Below are positions 33,999-42,229 of a DNA stretch of 58,060 bases, piece after piece. The DNA comes from Devosia sp. (GTDB lineage Bacteria; Pseudomonadota; Alphaproteobacteria; Rhizobiales; Devosiaceae), in the NCBI GenBank assembly GCA_030680995.1, contig JAUXUM010000227.1, forward strand, positions 1-58,060, in the 5' to 3' direction. How positions within the stretch are numbered: position 1 is the stretch's first letter; every line of letters starts with the position of its first letter. The notes under the pieces are model-generated. The model did no database searches and had not been told where the DNA came from. It was given only the letters and a program-made list of their open reading frames with translations. The position numbers and the translations under genes are program-made.

Positions 33999-34973
33999 GG
34001 CTCTATCATTTAGGGAGCCCGGCCGGCGGATGCGAGCGTTTCAGTTCGGAACATTCGGCCGCGATATTTGACGCGGACTTTACGATCGGTACGGAACGAG
34101 AACAAAGCCGAACCGAATCGGAGGCGACTCCGGAATGCCAGTTTGTTCTATACCGCATGTTGTGGGTGGTATGGTGATTCGGGCGCAAGTCGTCCGGGGG
34201 CGCCCCTGGTACGGCAAAAGCAAGCCCAAACTTCGTTGACGAAGGTTTCCAAATGGTTGATTCCGGTCCTCGGAGGCCCCGAATTGGCCGTCTGTGAAGC
34301 GAAGGTAAACGCCTGGTCCTGCGAGAAATCTTCCCGTTTCAGACTTGGGGCCCGCCACCGCCGCCCTCTCGTTCGGCGCCGTTGGCAAAAAAGCCGTTGA
34401 CCGTACCAGAACGGCACGGCGCAAATCTTCAGACCCGGTTAACCATAGCTCTGAGCATAGCGCGGAATACGCGTCATTTGGCTCCTGCGGGACACGCCGG
34501 GGGCTTGCCTGCTGGCTGGCCGCTCCCCGAACTGAGGCCGCCCCCTCTGGCACGATAACGCCCGCACCCCTCGTATCCTCCTCCCGGCGGAAGGGGAGGG
34601 CGTGGTCCGGCGCTTGCGGCCTATGGCGCCAGCGCCAGATGGTGGCGCCTCCCTCGCGGGAGGCTGGGAGGGGGGACGCTGCCCGCGAGGCCTTGGCCAG
34701 GTCCCCCCTCCCGTTCTGGGCGGTGGGAGCCGGACCCGTTCCGGCCCATCGGTTTGGTCCCGTCTCGCCTCCTCACCGGCGTCATTCTCGCGAAAGCGAG
34801 AACCCACTGCTCGAAACATTCCGCCGGCACGATCCAGCCGGTCCTGCCCGGACGAAAGGTTGGCACCTGTCCGTCGGGTGGATAACCCTGATCGCTGGGT
34901 TGCCGCTTGCGCGGCAATGACGCCCGTGGGTGGGAATAGGCTACCAGGAGCGCTCGGTAGCCAGCCGCTGGCG
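33999..34973. other. 975-bp gene-poor region with repeats
   Basis: No reading frame here has a good start, recognisable similarity or consistent composition. 33999-34550 shows lower GC than its neighbours and nothing I can name. 34550-34780 is a mosaic of G/C-rich short palindromes (such as CCTCCC/GGGAGG arms), like the intergenic palindromes further along. It ends with the GTCATT/AATGAC repeat element at 34781-34922. Confidence 0.6.
34781..34922. repeat. palindromic intergenic element with GTCATT/AATGAC ends
   Basis: A 142-bp element begins GTCATT with an immediate hairpin (TTCTCGC GAAA GCGAGAA, 34785-34802). It ends with a second hairpin (TGCCGC TTGC GCGGCA, 34901-34916) followed by ATGAC. 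Inverted GTCATT and AATGAC mark its two ends. It resembles the widely distributed GTCATTCxCGCGAAAGCGxGAA repeat of proteobacteria. Confidence 0.65.
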
Positions 34974-35759
34974 CTACTGCTCGAGTTCGGTCAGCACCAT
35001 GGAGAGGTCGCCGACGCTGGTCGTCAGCAACACCCGGTAGGGAATGAAGTAGCCCGGCGCCGCGAGCGGCGCATACCAGATGAGGATGCGGTCGCTGTCG
35101 GCGAGGAACCTGGTGATTTCGGAGGTGGTGAAATGCCCCGAGACCGGAGTGTAGCGGATATTGCAGAGGATGACCGGGCCCTGATAGCCGGTACGCTTGC
35201 TGGTCGCCACGTCCGCCCTGGCGAACCGCATGGCCACATTGAAGCGCTCGAGGCCGGTGAAGACCTGCATCTTGCGGCTGCAAAGAGCATCATTGAGCGC
35301 GCCGCCCTTGAGCACAAACGCCGCGACCATATCGTTGACATCGCGCAGATGCTTGCGCTCGAGCGCCACGCGATCGATGTTGTTGATGAGCGGCGGATCG
35401 ACGACGAAGGCCGTCACCTCTCTCTGCGCGTATTCCACCGCGACGGTGAAATCCTCGCCGGAAGCGCGGGTCAGGAGATCGAACCGTTCGGACACGAGTC
35501 CGGTGCCGTTCGAGAGACCCGACGAGTCGACCTTGGCGACGCCGCTCGCCACCAGTTGCGCGAGGCCGGTGATCTTGGCATCGAGCGCCAGGGCATAACG
35601 CCGGCCGCTGTCGTTCAGTCTGATGGTCACGGCGGCGATGTTGGTGCCCGAGAGGCTGATCAGGTACTGGGCGGTCGCCTTCACCTCCGCAGCCGCAACC
35701 GGCGCGGTCCAAAGCGCGAAGCAGCAGCTTGCCGCCTTGAGTGCTTGCCAAAACCTCAT
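34974..35759 (-). CDS. DUF3108-domain protein (periplasmic)
   Basis: A 261-aa protein matching the DUF3108 family. The N-terminus is a signal peptide (MRFWQALKAASCCFALWTAPVAAA). The body has repeated beta-strand-like segments and conserved Tyr/Phe/Gly positions (AQYLISLSGTNIAAVTIRL, FHFDLL-like and IRYTPVSGHF stretches). Function is unknown. The TTG at 35762 directly precedes the chosen ATG. In related genomes it lies near rpmB, as here. Confidence 0.8.
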   Translation of the reverse strand: MRFWQALKAASCCFALWTAPVAAAEVKATAQYLISLSGTNIAAVTIRLNDSGRRYALALDAKITGLAQLVASGVAKVDSSGLSNGTGLVSERFDLLTRASGEDFTVAVEYAQREVTAFVVDPPLINNIDRVALERKHLRDVNDMVAAFVLKGGALNDALCSRKMQVFTGLERFNVAMRFARADVATSKRTGYQGPVILCNIRYTPVSGHFTTSEITRFLADSDRILIWYAPLAAPGYFIPYRVLLTTSVGDLSMVLTELEQ

Positions 35760-36070
35760 CAAACCGGCCTCGAGCCCAATCGGCGAGAATCACCGGACCA
35801 CAAATTGCCTCGGGAGCCGCGGACTGGCAAGCGGCGGGAGAACACTTGGCCGCGAGCGAAGCGGCCGAAGAGAACACCAGCGAGTCCGCGTTGCTGGTCC
35901 GAAGAGCGGCTTTGTTCCGGCTGCTTGTGCTGCGTTGGCCGGTGCGGGCGGTCGCCGTGACTTGACGCCCGGGCCCGCTTTGACTATGGAAGCGCCCACA
36001 ATCAAGAACAGACTCCAGCCCGTTGCGGGGGGATTTCTCCCGCCGAGGGTTTTTGTGCAAGGATTATGAA
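35760..36070. other. rpmB upstream region
   Basis: About 310 bp between divergently transcribed genes. Apart from the candidate promoter at 35962-35990 I see nothing definite. Confidence 0.6.
35962..35990 (+). promoter_or_regulatory. candidate rpmB promoter
   Basis: TTGACG at 35962-35967 and TATGGA at 35985-35990 are separated by 17 bp, the ideal spacing for a sigma-70-type promoter, and lie 80 bp upstream of the rpmB start. Confidence 0.5.
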
Positions 36071-36355
36071 ATGGCACGCCGCTGTGAACTGACCGGTAAG
36101 GGCGTTATGACCGGTAACAATGTGAGCCACGCGCTCAACCGTACCCGCCGCCGGTTTCTGCCGAATCTGCTCAACGTGACGCTGATCTCGGATGCGCTCG
36201 ACCGCTCGGTCAAGCTCAGGATCTCGGCCCATGCGCTGCGCTCGGTCGAGCATCGCGGCGGGCTCGATGCCTTCCTGCTCAAGGCGAGCGACGACGAACT
36301 GTCGGTCAACGCCCAGGGCCTCAAGAAGGAAATCCGCGCCGTTCTGGCGGCGTAA
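36071..36355 (+). CDS. rpmB: 50S ribosomal protein L28
   Basis: A 94-aa L28 protein. It contains [72 protein letters not shown], the canonical bL28 sequence of alphaproteobacteria, in the long form with a C-terminal extension. ATG 36071 follows AAGGA. It ends just before a strong terminator. Confidence 0.98.
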   Translation: MARRCELTGKGVMTGNNVSHALNRTRRRFLPNLLNVTLISDALDRSVKLRISAHALRSVEHRGGLDAFLLKASDDELSVNAQGLKKEIRAVLAA

Positions 36356-36376
36356 GACCTTCCGACTGAATTCAGG

Positions 36377-36416
36377 CCGCGCGGCGCCCTCCGGCCCGCG
36401 CGGTTTTGCTTTTTTG
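36377..36416 (+). terminator. rpmB intrinsic terminator
   Basis: An 8-bp perfect GC stem (36377-36384 with 36396-36403, each CCGCGCGG) encloses 11 bases. It is followed by TTTTGCTTTTTT. Confidence 0.85.
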
Positions 36417-36434
36417 CGCGGGCCTTTCAGTCAG

Positions 36435-36534
36435 GTCTCCCCCCCTTGCGGGGAGGGGGCAGGGGCGGGGGGTGCCCCGCACTCGGAGCGCGTTGCTCCC
36501 CACCCTTGATCCCTCCCCGCAAGGGGGAGGGAGA
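36435..36534. repeat. palindromic intergenic repeat, copy A
   Basis: A 100-bp element with inverted ends (36435-36457 against 36511-36534) built on CTCCCCCTTGCGGGGAGGG. Its interior holds a G-rich stretch and CACCCTTGAT, which is also present in copy B. The element lies between rpmB and the transporter gene. Confidence 0.85.
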
Positions 36535-36590
36535 CGACCGTGGCAGTGCGGGAAGGACTTGCACTCCTCCCTCAGCCCTGCAACCACAAC

Positions 36591-36619
36591 CCCGCGCCGG
36601 TCTCATGCCGGAATGCGGG
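36591..36619 (+). promoter_or_regulatory. leader hairpin upstream of the YhhQ-type transporter gene
   Basis: Two nested stems (CCCGC/GCGGG outside, CCGG/CCGG inside) end 18 bp before the start codon and next to the ribosome-binding site. Transporters of this family are often under preQ1 control. I could not match the preQ1-I consensus convincingly, so a regulatory role is possible but unproven. Confidence 0.35.
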
Positions 36620-36637
36620 AAACATAAAAGGTGCGTT

Positions 36638-37279
36638 ATGTTCGCTCGCTTTGTCCTGGCGGTCGCCGCCATGGTCGCGGTTGTCGCCGCTTCCAACTTC
36701 CTCGTGCAGTTTCCTGTCCAGGCGCGGCTCGGTCCGGTCGATCTGGCCGACCTTCTGACCTGGGGCGCCTTCACCTATCCCCTTGCCTTCCTCGTCACCG
36801 ACCTCACCAACCGGCATTTCGGCCCCCAGGGCGCGCGCCTCGTGGTTGTCATCGGCTTCGTCATGGCGGTCGCGCTCTCGGTCTTGCTTGCCAGCCCGCG
36901 CATCGCCATTGCCTCGGGGTCGGCCTTCCTCATTGCCCAGCTGCTCGATGTCGCGATCTTCGACCGGTTGCGCGCCTCCGCCTGGTGGCGGGCGCCGCTG
37001 ATCTCCTCGGTCGCGGGCTCCGTGATCGACACGCTGATCTTCTTCTCGCTCGCCTTTGCCGCGCCGTTTTCGGTGCTCGACACCGCCTTCGGCCGCGCCG
37101 ACGGATCCCTCACTTTCCCGGCGCCGTTCCTCGGCATCGGGACCGAGGTCGAGCTCTGGACGTCGCTGGCGGCGGGCGATCTTGTGGTGAAGCTGCTGGT
37201 CGCGGCGGCCCTGCTGGCGCCCTACAAGGTGCTGCGCGGCCTGCTGGCCGATCGGGTGGTCAATCCGGTGGCGGTCTGA
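36638..37279 (+). CDS. YhhQ-type (VUT family) membrane transporter, probable queuosine precursor importer
   Basis: A 213-aa inner-membrane protein with about six hydrophobic segments. The early segment ASNFLVQFPV and GAFTYPLAFLVTDLTNRHFGPQGAR are hallmarks of the VUT/YhhQ family, whose members take up queuosine precursors such as preQ1 or preQ0. Later SSVAGSVIDTLIFFSLAF is the second conserved helix. ATG 36638 begins the first hydrophobic segment. It is monocistronic between two copies of the palindromic repeat. Confidence 0.87.
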   Translation: MFARFVLAVAAMVAVVAASNFLVQFPVQARLGPVDLADLLTWGAFTYPLAFLVTDLTNRHFGPQGARLVVVIGFVMAVALSVLLASPRIAIASGSAFLIAQLLDVAIFDRLRASAWWRAPLISSVAGSVIDTLIFFSLAFAAPFSVLDTAFGRADGSLTFPAPFLGIGTEVELWTSLAAGDLVVKLLVAAALLAPYKVLRGLLADRVVNPVAV

Positions 37280-37303
37280 GCCTTAGCGGGACAATCAGTC
37301 GGG

Positions 37304-37446
37304 CCTCCTTCTCCCTTGCGGGGAGGGGCAGCGGCGCAGGACTTGGCGTTTTGCCAAGTCCGTCGCGTCGCGGGGTGGGGGGTGCCCCACGCTCAGTGCC
37401 CGCACCGACCCCCACCCTTGATCCCTCCCCGCAAGGGGAGGGAGAC
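37304..37446. repeat. palindromic intergenic repeat, copy B
   Basis: A 143-bp relative of copy A with the same inverted ends (CTCCCTTGCGGGGAGGG and its complement at 37423-37446) and the same internal ACCCTTGATCCCTCCCC. It carries an extra interior hairpin (ACTTGGC/GCCAAGT). Confidence 0.85.
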
Positions 37447-37478
37447 GCTGGAACTGCTTACTCCGAGGTATGGGGCGC

Positions 37479-37700
37479 TCAAACAAGAAGTATCGATGGC
37501 CCAAGCAGGTCAGTTGAAGTTTGATGCGGCAGCGCCTGAACGGCAACTTCGACCACCACCTTGACCGCAATCGCGGACACTATGCCCAGCAGATGTGGAG
37601 CGAGCCACGCAGCAATTTCGGAAAACTTTCGGATGAGTTTTCGCGTGGAAGGTCGTCGCCGAGAGGGGAGCTGTCTGGACGTGGTTTTCTTCGCTTTCAT
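37479..37700 (-). CDS. Small hypothetical membrane protein
   Basis: A 73-aa reading frame with a very basic N-terminus (KKTTSRQLPSRRRPSTRKLIRK) and one hydrophobic segment, WLAPHLLGIVSAIAVKVVVEVAVQA. The ATG at 37700 follows GAGG at a suitable distance, which is the main reason to count it as real. No family is recognised. It is flanked by repeat copy B and the next gene on the same strand. Confidence 0.4.
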   Translation of the reverse strand: MKAKKTTSRQLPSRRRPSTRKLIRKFSEIAAWLAPHLLGIVSAIAVKVVVEVAVQALPHQTSTDLLGPSILLV

Positions 37701-37772
37701 TGTGTGCCTCAAGAATTGTTGAGGCACCTCTCTTAAGCACGTCTGAGATACGCGGAAGGGACTTGAACGCCC

Positions 37773-38801
37773 TTACTCCGGCAGCGAGAACTCCAGCAGC
37801 AGGCTGCGCTGCCAATCGTTGAAATTGTTGTCCGAAACCAGGGTGATGCGGGTCGTACCGTCCGGCGCGGCGTGCACGGCGACCGCCTCCAGATTGTCGA
37901 CCTCGGGCCCCGCGGCTTCGAGCAGCACCTCGCCCACCATATGGGCGCCGGGCTTCACCTCGGCGGCGGGCACGCGCTTGAGCTTCATGTTGAAGGTGAG
38001 AAAGGCGATGCCGCGCTCCAGCACCAGAAGGTCGCCATTGGGCAGGAAGGCGCAATCGGTGGGGTCGGAGCCCACGCTCGACGCATAGCTCAGGGCCCCC
38101 CTGTCATTGCGTCCGAGCAGCCAGGCCGAATGCAGGCCGTCATCGTCGATCACCCCCTCGGTCAAGAGCAGGGTGGAGCCGGCGATGGGCGAAGCGGGCG
38201 GCGCGATGCAGACCGATTCGAGGCTCTTGTTGGTGCGCGTGTCGGTCAGCCAGGCGGGAATGCCGACTTCCCTCGCCGGTCCGGTCGGCACCCCGTCGAC
38301 GAGTTCGAAGTCGGCGACCCGGGTCAGGTTCTCGAACCCCACCCGGACCGCGACTGGGACGCCGTCGCGCTCGACCACCGCCACCGCCTCGGCATCGCGG
38401 GCGAAGGCGCGCGGCAGTTCGGCGCCCCTGGAGTTCCGGATCGGCTCTATCCTCACCCCGACAAGGCTCAGCGGCCGCACGGCGTCGTCGTAGATGAGCT
38501 GGCCGGAGACGAAATTGCCACGATCGGTCACCATCACCAGCCGCCCCTGGCCGTCGGTGAAGTCGAGCCCGGAAAGGCCACCGAAGGTGTCGGCGGCGCT
38601 TTGCAGCTCGAGGCCGCCGCGCCAGACGAGCCCCTGGACAGGCGCGCCGATCTCCGCCGCGCGGAAGCGGAGCAGCGGCGTGGCAATGACGGTTTCTTCT
38701 TCGGCGAGGGCCAATGGCGGTTGCAGGCCGGCGGCGAGCAGAACGGCCGCCGCCAGCACCCGCGCCGTCGGCAAACGCGGACTGTTCGCCGATGCTCTCA
38801 T
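37773..38801 (-). CDS. Esterase-like/phytase-like beta-propeller protein
   Basis: A 342-aa exported protein. The N-terminus is a signal peptide ([21 protein letters not shown]). The rest matches the esterase-like activity of phytase family: [76 protein letters not shown], and [10 protein letters not shown] at the end. The repeated DxxDxxG-like turns suggest a beta-propeller. The start ATG 38801 overlaps the cobT stop by four bases, so it is likely cotranscribed with cobT. Substrate unknown. Confidence 0.85.
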   Translation of the reverse strand: MRASANSPRLPTARVLAAAVLLAAGLQPPLALAEEETVIATPLLRFRAAEIGAPVQGLVWRGGLELQSAADTFGGLSGLDFTDGQGRLVMVTDRGNFVSGQLIYDDAVRPLSLVGVRIEPIRNSRGAELPRAFARDAEAVAVVERDGVPVAVRVGFENLTRVADFELVDGVPTGPAREVGIPAWLTDTRTNKSLESVCIAPPASPIAGSTLLLTEGVIDDDGLHSAWLLGRNDRGALSYASSVGSDPTDCAFLPNGDLLVLERGIAFLTFNMKLKRVPAAEVKPGAHMVGEVLLEAAGPEVDNLEAVAVHAAPDGTTRITLVSDNNFNDWQRSLLLEFSLPE

Positions 38802-40681
38802 GCCAGCCGGCTCTTCCGGTACTGGCCCGGCGGCTCTTCGTCGAACAGCGTCGCCAACTCGTCCGTCAATGCCCCGCCCAGTTCCTCGGCATCGAGCAGG
38901 GTGACGGCGCGCCGGTAATAGCGCGTGACGTCGTGGCCGATGCCGACGGCCACCAGCTGGATGGGCGAGCGTGTCTCGATCTCTTCGATGACCTGGCGCA
39001 AATGGGCCTCTAGATAGTTCCCGGCGTTGACCGACTGGGTCGAATCGTCGACCGGCGCACCGTCGGAGATCACCATCAGGATGCGGCGGTTTTCGGGCCG
39101 CGCCAGCAGCCGCCGCTCGGCCCATTGCAGCGCCTCGCCGTCGATGTTTTCCTTGAGCAGGCCCTCGCGCATCATCAGGCCGAGGTTGCGCCGCGCATGC
39201 CGCCACGGCTCGTCGGCGGCCTTGTAGACGATGTGGCGGATGTCGTTGACCCGGCCCGGATTGGCCGGCCGGTTGGCTTCGAGCCAGGCCTCGCGGCTCT
39301 TGCCGCCCTTCCAGGCACGGGTGGTGAAGCCAAGGATTTCGACCTTGACGCCGCAGCGTTCGAGCGTGCGCGCCAGGATATCGCCGCAGATCGCCGCAAT
39401 GGTGATGGGCCTGCCGCGCATCGAGCCGGAATTGTCGATCAGGAGCGTCACCACCGTATCGCGGAAATCGGTGTCGCGTTCGACCTTGAAGCTCAGCGCC
39501 TGCAGCGGGTCGGTCACCACGCGGGTCAGCCGCGCCGTGTCCAGCACGCCCTCCTCGAGGTCGAATTCCCAGCTGCGGTTCTGCTGCGCCATCAGGCGGC
39601 GCTGCAGCTTGTTGGCGAGCCGCGCCACGGCGCCCGCCAGATGCTCGAGCTGCTTGTCGAGCAGGGCGCGCAACTGGTCGAGCTCCTCGGGCGGGCAGAG
39701 TTCGGCGGCCTTGACGATCTCGTCGAATTTCTGGGTGAAGATCTTGTAGTTGAACGCGTTGGCGAAATCGCGGGCATTGGCGCCGGGCGGCGGGTTGGGC
39801 GCGTCCTCGCCGGCCTCGGCGGCCTCGTCCTCCTCGGTTTCGCCGAGATCGGTCTCGGACCCCTCGACGTCGCCGGTCTCCTCGCTCTGGCCCTGGGTCT
39901 GATCCTGGTCCGCCTCGGCGTTCTCGCTCTCGCCCTCGCCCTGCTCGGGGGTGCGTTCGTCCTCGCCCCGCTCCGGCTCCTGGTCGTCGCCCTCCTCGCT
40001 CTCATCGCTCTCGCCGTCATCGAGATCGCTGTCGGGGACCAGGTTGAGATCGCGCAGCAGCTGCCGGCTGGCGCGGCTGAACAGGTCCTGGTCCTCGAAC
40101 TTCGATAGCAGCGTGGTCAGCGAATTGCCCGCCTTCTGCTCGATGTCCTTGCGCCAGAGCTCGACGATGGCGCTGCCCGAGGGCGGGATGGCGACGCCGG
40201 CGATGCGTTCGCGCAGCATCAGACCGAGCGCCTCGGCCAGCGGCGCGTCGTCCTTGTCGGAAACCTCGGCGAAATTGGCGCGGAACAGCCGGTCCTCCAG
40301 CATTTCGTGGATGTTTTGGCCCATCCCCGGCATGCGCACACAGCCCAGCGCCTCGACCCGCGCCTGTTCCAGTGCATCGAAAGCGGCGCGCGCGTCCGGC
40401 TCGGCCGGGGCACGCTTGCGGTGGGTATCCGGATCGTGGCTGGCGAGCCGCATCGCCATGGCGTCGCCCTGGCCGCGGGCGATCGAGATGTCGCGCCTGG
40501 TCGGCAGCCGCGGCAAATTGGCGAGCCGCGCCTTGTCGGCGCCGAGGATCGGCCGGTCGGCCGAAAAGCCGACTTCGAGATTGGGCTTGCCCGCCACGGC
40601 GCGCACGGTTGCCCCGACGGCGGATTTGAACGCCGCCGTGGTATCGGGCCGGTTGGACTTTCCGCGCGGGGGCTGGACCAT
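38798..40681 (-). CDS. cobT: Aerobic cobaltochelatase subunit CobT
   Basis: A 627-aa CobT, which with CobS and CobN inserts cobalt into hydrogenobyrinate a,c-diamide in aerobic cobalamin synthesis. The N-terminal part is a domain of known CobT type. The middle (about residues 210-310) is a very acidic Glu/Asp/Gln-rich linker ([29 protein letters not shown]). The C-terminal von Willebrand A domain has the MIDAS motif DNSGSMRG (about residue 415) and [11 protein letters not shown]. The start is ATG at 40681. It overlaps the downstream esterase-like gene. CobN is not in the window. Confidence 0.95.
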   Translation of the reverse strand: MVQPPRGKSNRPDTTAAFKSAVGATVRAVAGKPNLEVGFSADRPILGADKARLANLPRLPTRRDISIARGQGDAMAMRLASHDPDTHRKRAPAEPDARAAFDALEQARVEALGCVRMPGMGQNIHEMLEDRLFRANFAEVSDKDDAPLAEALGLMLRERIAGVAIPPSGSAIVELWRKDIEQKAGNSLTTLLSKFEDQDLFSRASRQLLRDLNLVPDSDLDDGESDESEEGDDQEPERGEDERTPEQGEGESENAEADQDQTQGQSEETGDVEGSETDLGETEEDEAAEAGEDAPNPPPGANARDFANAFNYKIFTQKFDEIVKAAELCPPEELDQLRALLDKQLEHLAGAVARLANKLQRRLMAQQNRSWEFDLEEGVLDTARLTRVVTDPLQALSFKVERDTDFRDTVVTLLIDNSGSMRGRPITIAAICGDILARTLERCGVKVEILGFTTRAWKGGKSREAWLEANRPANPGRVNDIRHIVYKAADEPWRHARRNLGLMMREGLLKENIDGEALQWAERRLLARPENRRILMVISDGAPVDDSTQSVNAGNYLEAHLRQVIEEIETRSPIQLVAVGIGHDVTRYYRRAVTLLDAEELGGALTDELATLFDEEPPGQYRKSRLA

Positions 40682-40712
40682 TTTCGGTTGCTTGCTTCGA
40701 ACTCTCGGTCGG

Positions 40713-40835
40713 GTCTCCCTCCCCCTTGCGGGGAGGGGTCGGGGGTGGGGGCGGCGTTGCTCGGGGCGGTGGATTGTTCGTCCAGTTTTGCGCCTGTGGC
40801 TACCCCCTCCCCATCCCTCCCCGCAAGGGGGAGGG
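40713..40835. repeat. palindromic intergenic repeat, copy C
   Basis: A 123-bp copy with inverted ends (40713-40739 and 40815-40835) of the CTCCCCCTTGCGGGGAGGG type, located between cobT and cobS. Its interior differs from copies A and B. It must be transcribed if cobS and cobT form one operon. Confidence 0.85.
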
Positions 40836-40860
40836 TGCCGCTTCGTGCACGTGGCGGGGG

Positions 40861-41841
40861 CTACGCCGTGATCGCCAGATTCGCGGCGCTCTCGGGCAGG
40901 TCTTCCCCGAACACGCGCTGGTAGAACTCGGCCACCACCGGCCGCTCGAGCTCGTCGCACTTGTTGAGGAAGGTGAGCCGGAAGGCAAAGCCGATATCGC
41001 CGAAAATCTCGGCGTTTTCGGCCCAGGTGATCACCGTGCGCGGGCTCATCACCGTCGAGAGGTCGCCGTTGATGAAGGCCGAGCGCGTCAGATCCGCCAG
41101 CCGCACCATGTTGGAGACGAGCTTCTTGCCCTTCTCGGTCGCCGCATAGCTCTTGGCCTTGGCGAGCACGATGCCGACTTCCTTGTCGTGCGCCAGATAG
41201 TTGAGCGTCACCACGATATTCCAGCGGTCCATCTGGCCCTGGTTGATCTGCTGGGTGCCGTGATAGAGCCCGGAGGTGTCGCCCAGCCCGATGGTGTTGG
41301 TGGTGGCGAACAGCCGGAAGGCCGGGTGCGGGGTGATGACGCGGTTCTGGTCCAGGAGCGTCAGCCGGCCGGCGACCTCGAGCACGCGCTGGATGACGAA
41401 CATCACGTCCGGCCGCCCGGCGTCGTATTCGTCGAACACCAAAGCCACGTTGTTCTGCACCGCCCAGGGCAGGATCCCGTCGCGGAATTCGGTCACCTGC
41501 TGGCCGTCCTTCAAGACGATCGCGTCCTTGCCGACGAGGTCGATGCGGCTCACATGGCTGTCGAGGTTGACGCGGACCATCGGCCAGTTGAGCCGCGCCG
41601 CCACCTGCTCGATATGGGTGGATTTGCCGGTGCCGTGATAGCCCTGCACCATGACGCGGCGGTTGAAGGCAAAGCCCGCGAGGATCGCCAGCGTGGTGTT
41701 GCGGTCGAACAGGTAATCCGGGTCGAGCGGCGGCACATGGCCCTCGGGCTCGGCATAGCCCATGACCTTCATGTCGGTGTCGATCCCGAACAGCTCGCGC
41801 ACGGAATACTCTTTGTTGGGCAGGTTCGAGAACTCAGGCAT
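40861..41841 (-). CDS. cobS: Aerobic cobaltochelatase subunit CobS
   Basis: A 326-aa AAA+ ATPase subunit of the cobaltochelatase. It has the CobS start [21 protein letters not shown], Walker [10 protein letters not shown], Walker [12 protein letters not shown] and sensor-like [29 protein letters not shown]. It forms the ring complex with CobT. The start is ATG at 41841. The cobT gene follows after about 180 bp that hold repeat copy C. Confidence 0.97.
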   Translation of the reverse strand: MPEFSNLPNKEYSVRELFGIDTDMKVMGYAEPEGHVPPLDPDYLFDRNTTLAILAGFAFNRRVMVQGYHGTGKSTHIEQVAARLNWPMVRVNLDSHVSRIDLVGKDAIVLKDGQQVTEFRDGILPWAVQNNVALVFDEYDAGRPDVMFVIQRVLEVAGRLTLLDQNRVITPHPAFRLFATTNTIGLGDTSGLYHGTQQINQGQMDRWNIVVTLNYLAHDKEVGIVLAKAKSYAATEKGKKLVSNMVRLADLTRSAFINGDLSTVMSPRTVITWAENAEIFGDIGFAFRLTFLNKCDELERPVVAEFYQRVFGEDLPESAANLAITA

Positions 41842-42229
41842 TTCTTTGGCTCGGGAGGAAAATAGGTCAAGGCTTCTGCCTTGCGGTTTGGCCGCTCTAT
41901 AGCAGCAACATCTGGCCGAGGGTAGGGCGGAGTAAGGCAACCGGGGAAACCGGTTGAGGATGTCCGGTGGGCATCGCAAAGCGCCGAACGGGCGTCCCGA
42001 AGGGTCAAGTGGCGCCGGTGGCGCGATTTGAGCGGCGGGCGCCCGAGCCTTGCGCGGCTCACAAAAAGATGGGGTGCGTGGGAAGGGAGTGCAAGAGGAG
42101 CGACCGGCAAGGGGCAGATCGCGCCGGTGGGACGATTGTGCTGTACGCCACGGGCAATGCGAGGGGCAATGGGAGGGGCATGCAACTACGTATGATGACA
42201 CGAAGCGAGTTGCACGCTAGCAAGTTGCA
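41842..42229. other. cobS/restriction-modification intergenic region
   Basis: A 388-bp region with no gene I can support. It includes a hairpin (CAACCGG GGAAA CCGGTTG, 41938-41956). Just before the next gene it holds three copies of a heptamer: TGCAACT at 42181-42187 and its inverse AGTTGCA at 42208-42214 and 42223-42229, the last touching the start codon. The region marks the edge of an acquired module. Confidence 0.6.

Noticed and set aside
31053-34013. A 986-codon open frame on the plus strand antisense to the helicase gene
   Set aside because: It mirrors the helicase exactly, has no recognisable domains and reflects high GC third-position bias; the helicase has full motifs.
34345-34920. 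A 191-codon frame in the repeat-rich gap near 34.6 kb
   Set aside because: It runs through palindromic repeats and has no recognisable similarity.
36435-36534. Palindromic repeats considered as a CRISPR array
   Set aside because: Copies are widely spaced, differ in length and lack regular spacers; no cas genes are present.
36591-36637. Classical preQ1-I riboswitch
   Set aside because: The stem and A-rich tail do not match the consensus closely, so only a low-confidence leader hairpin was reported.
39125-40108. A 327-codon frame antisense to cobT
   Set aside because: It is Leu/Val-rich because it mirrors CobT's acidic linker; it has no good start.
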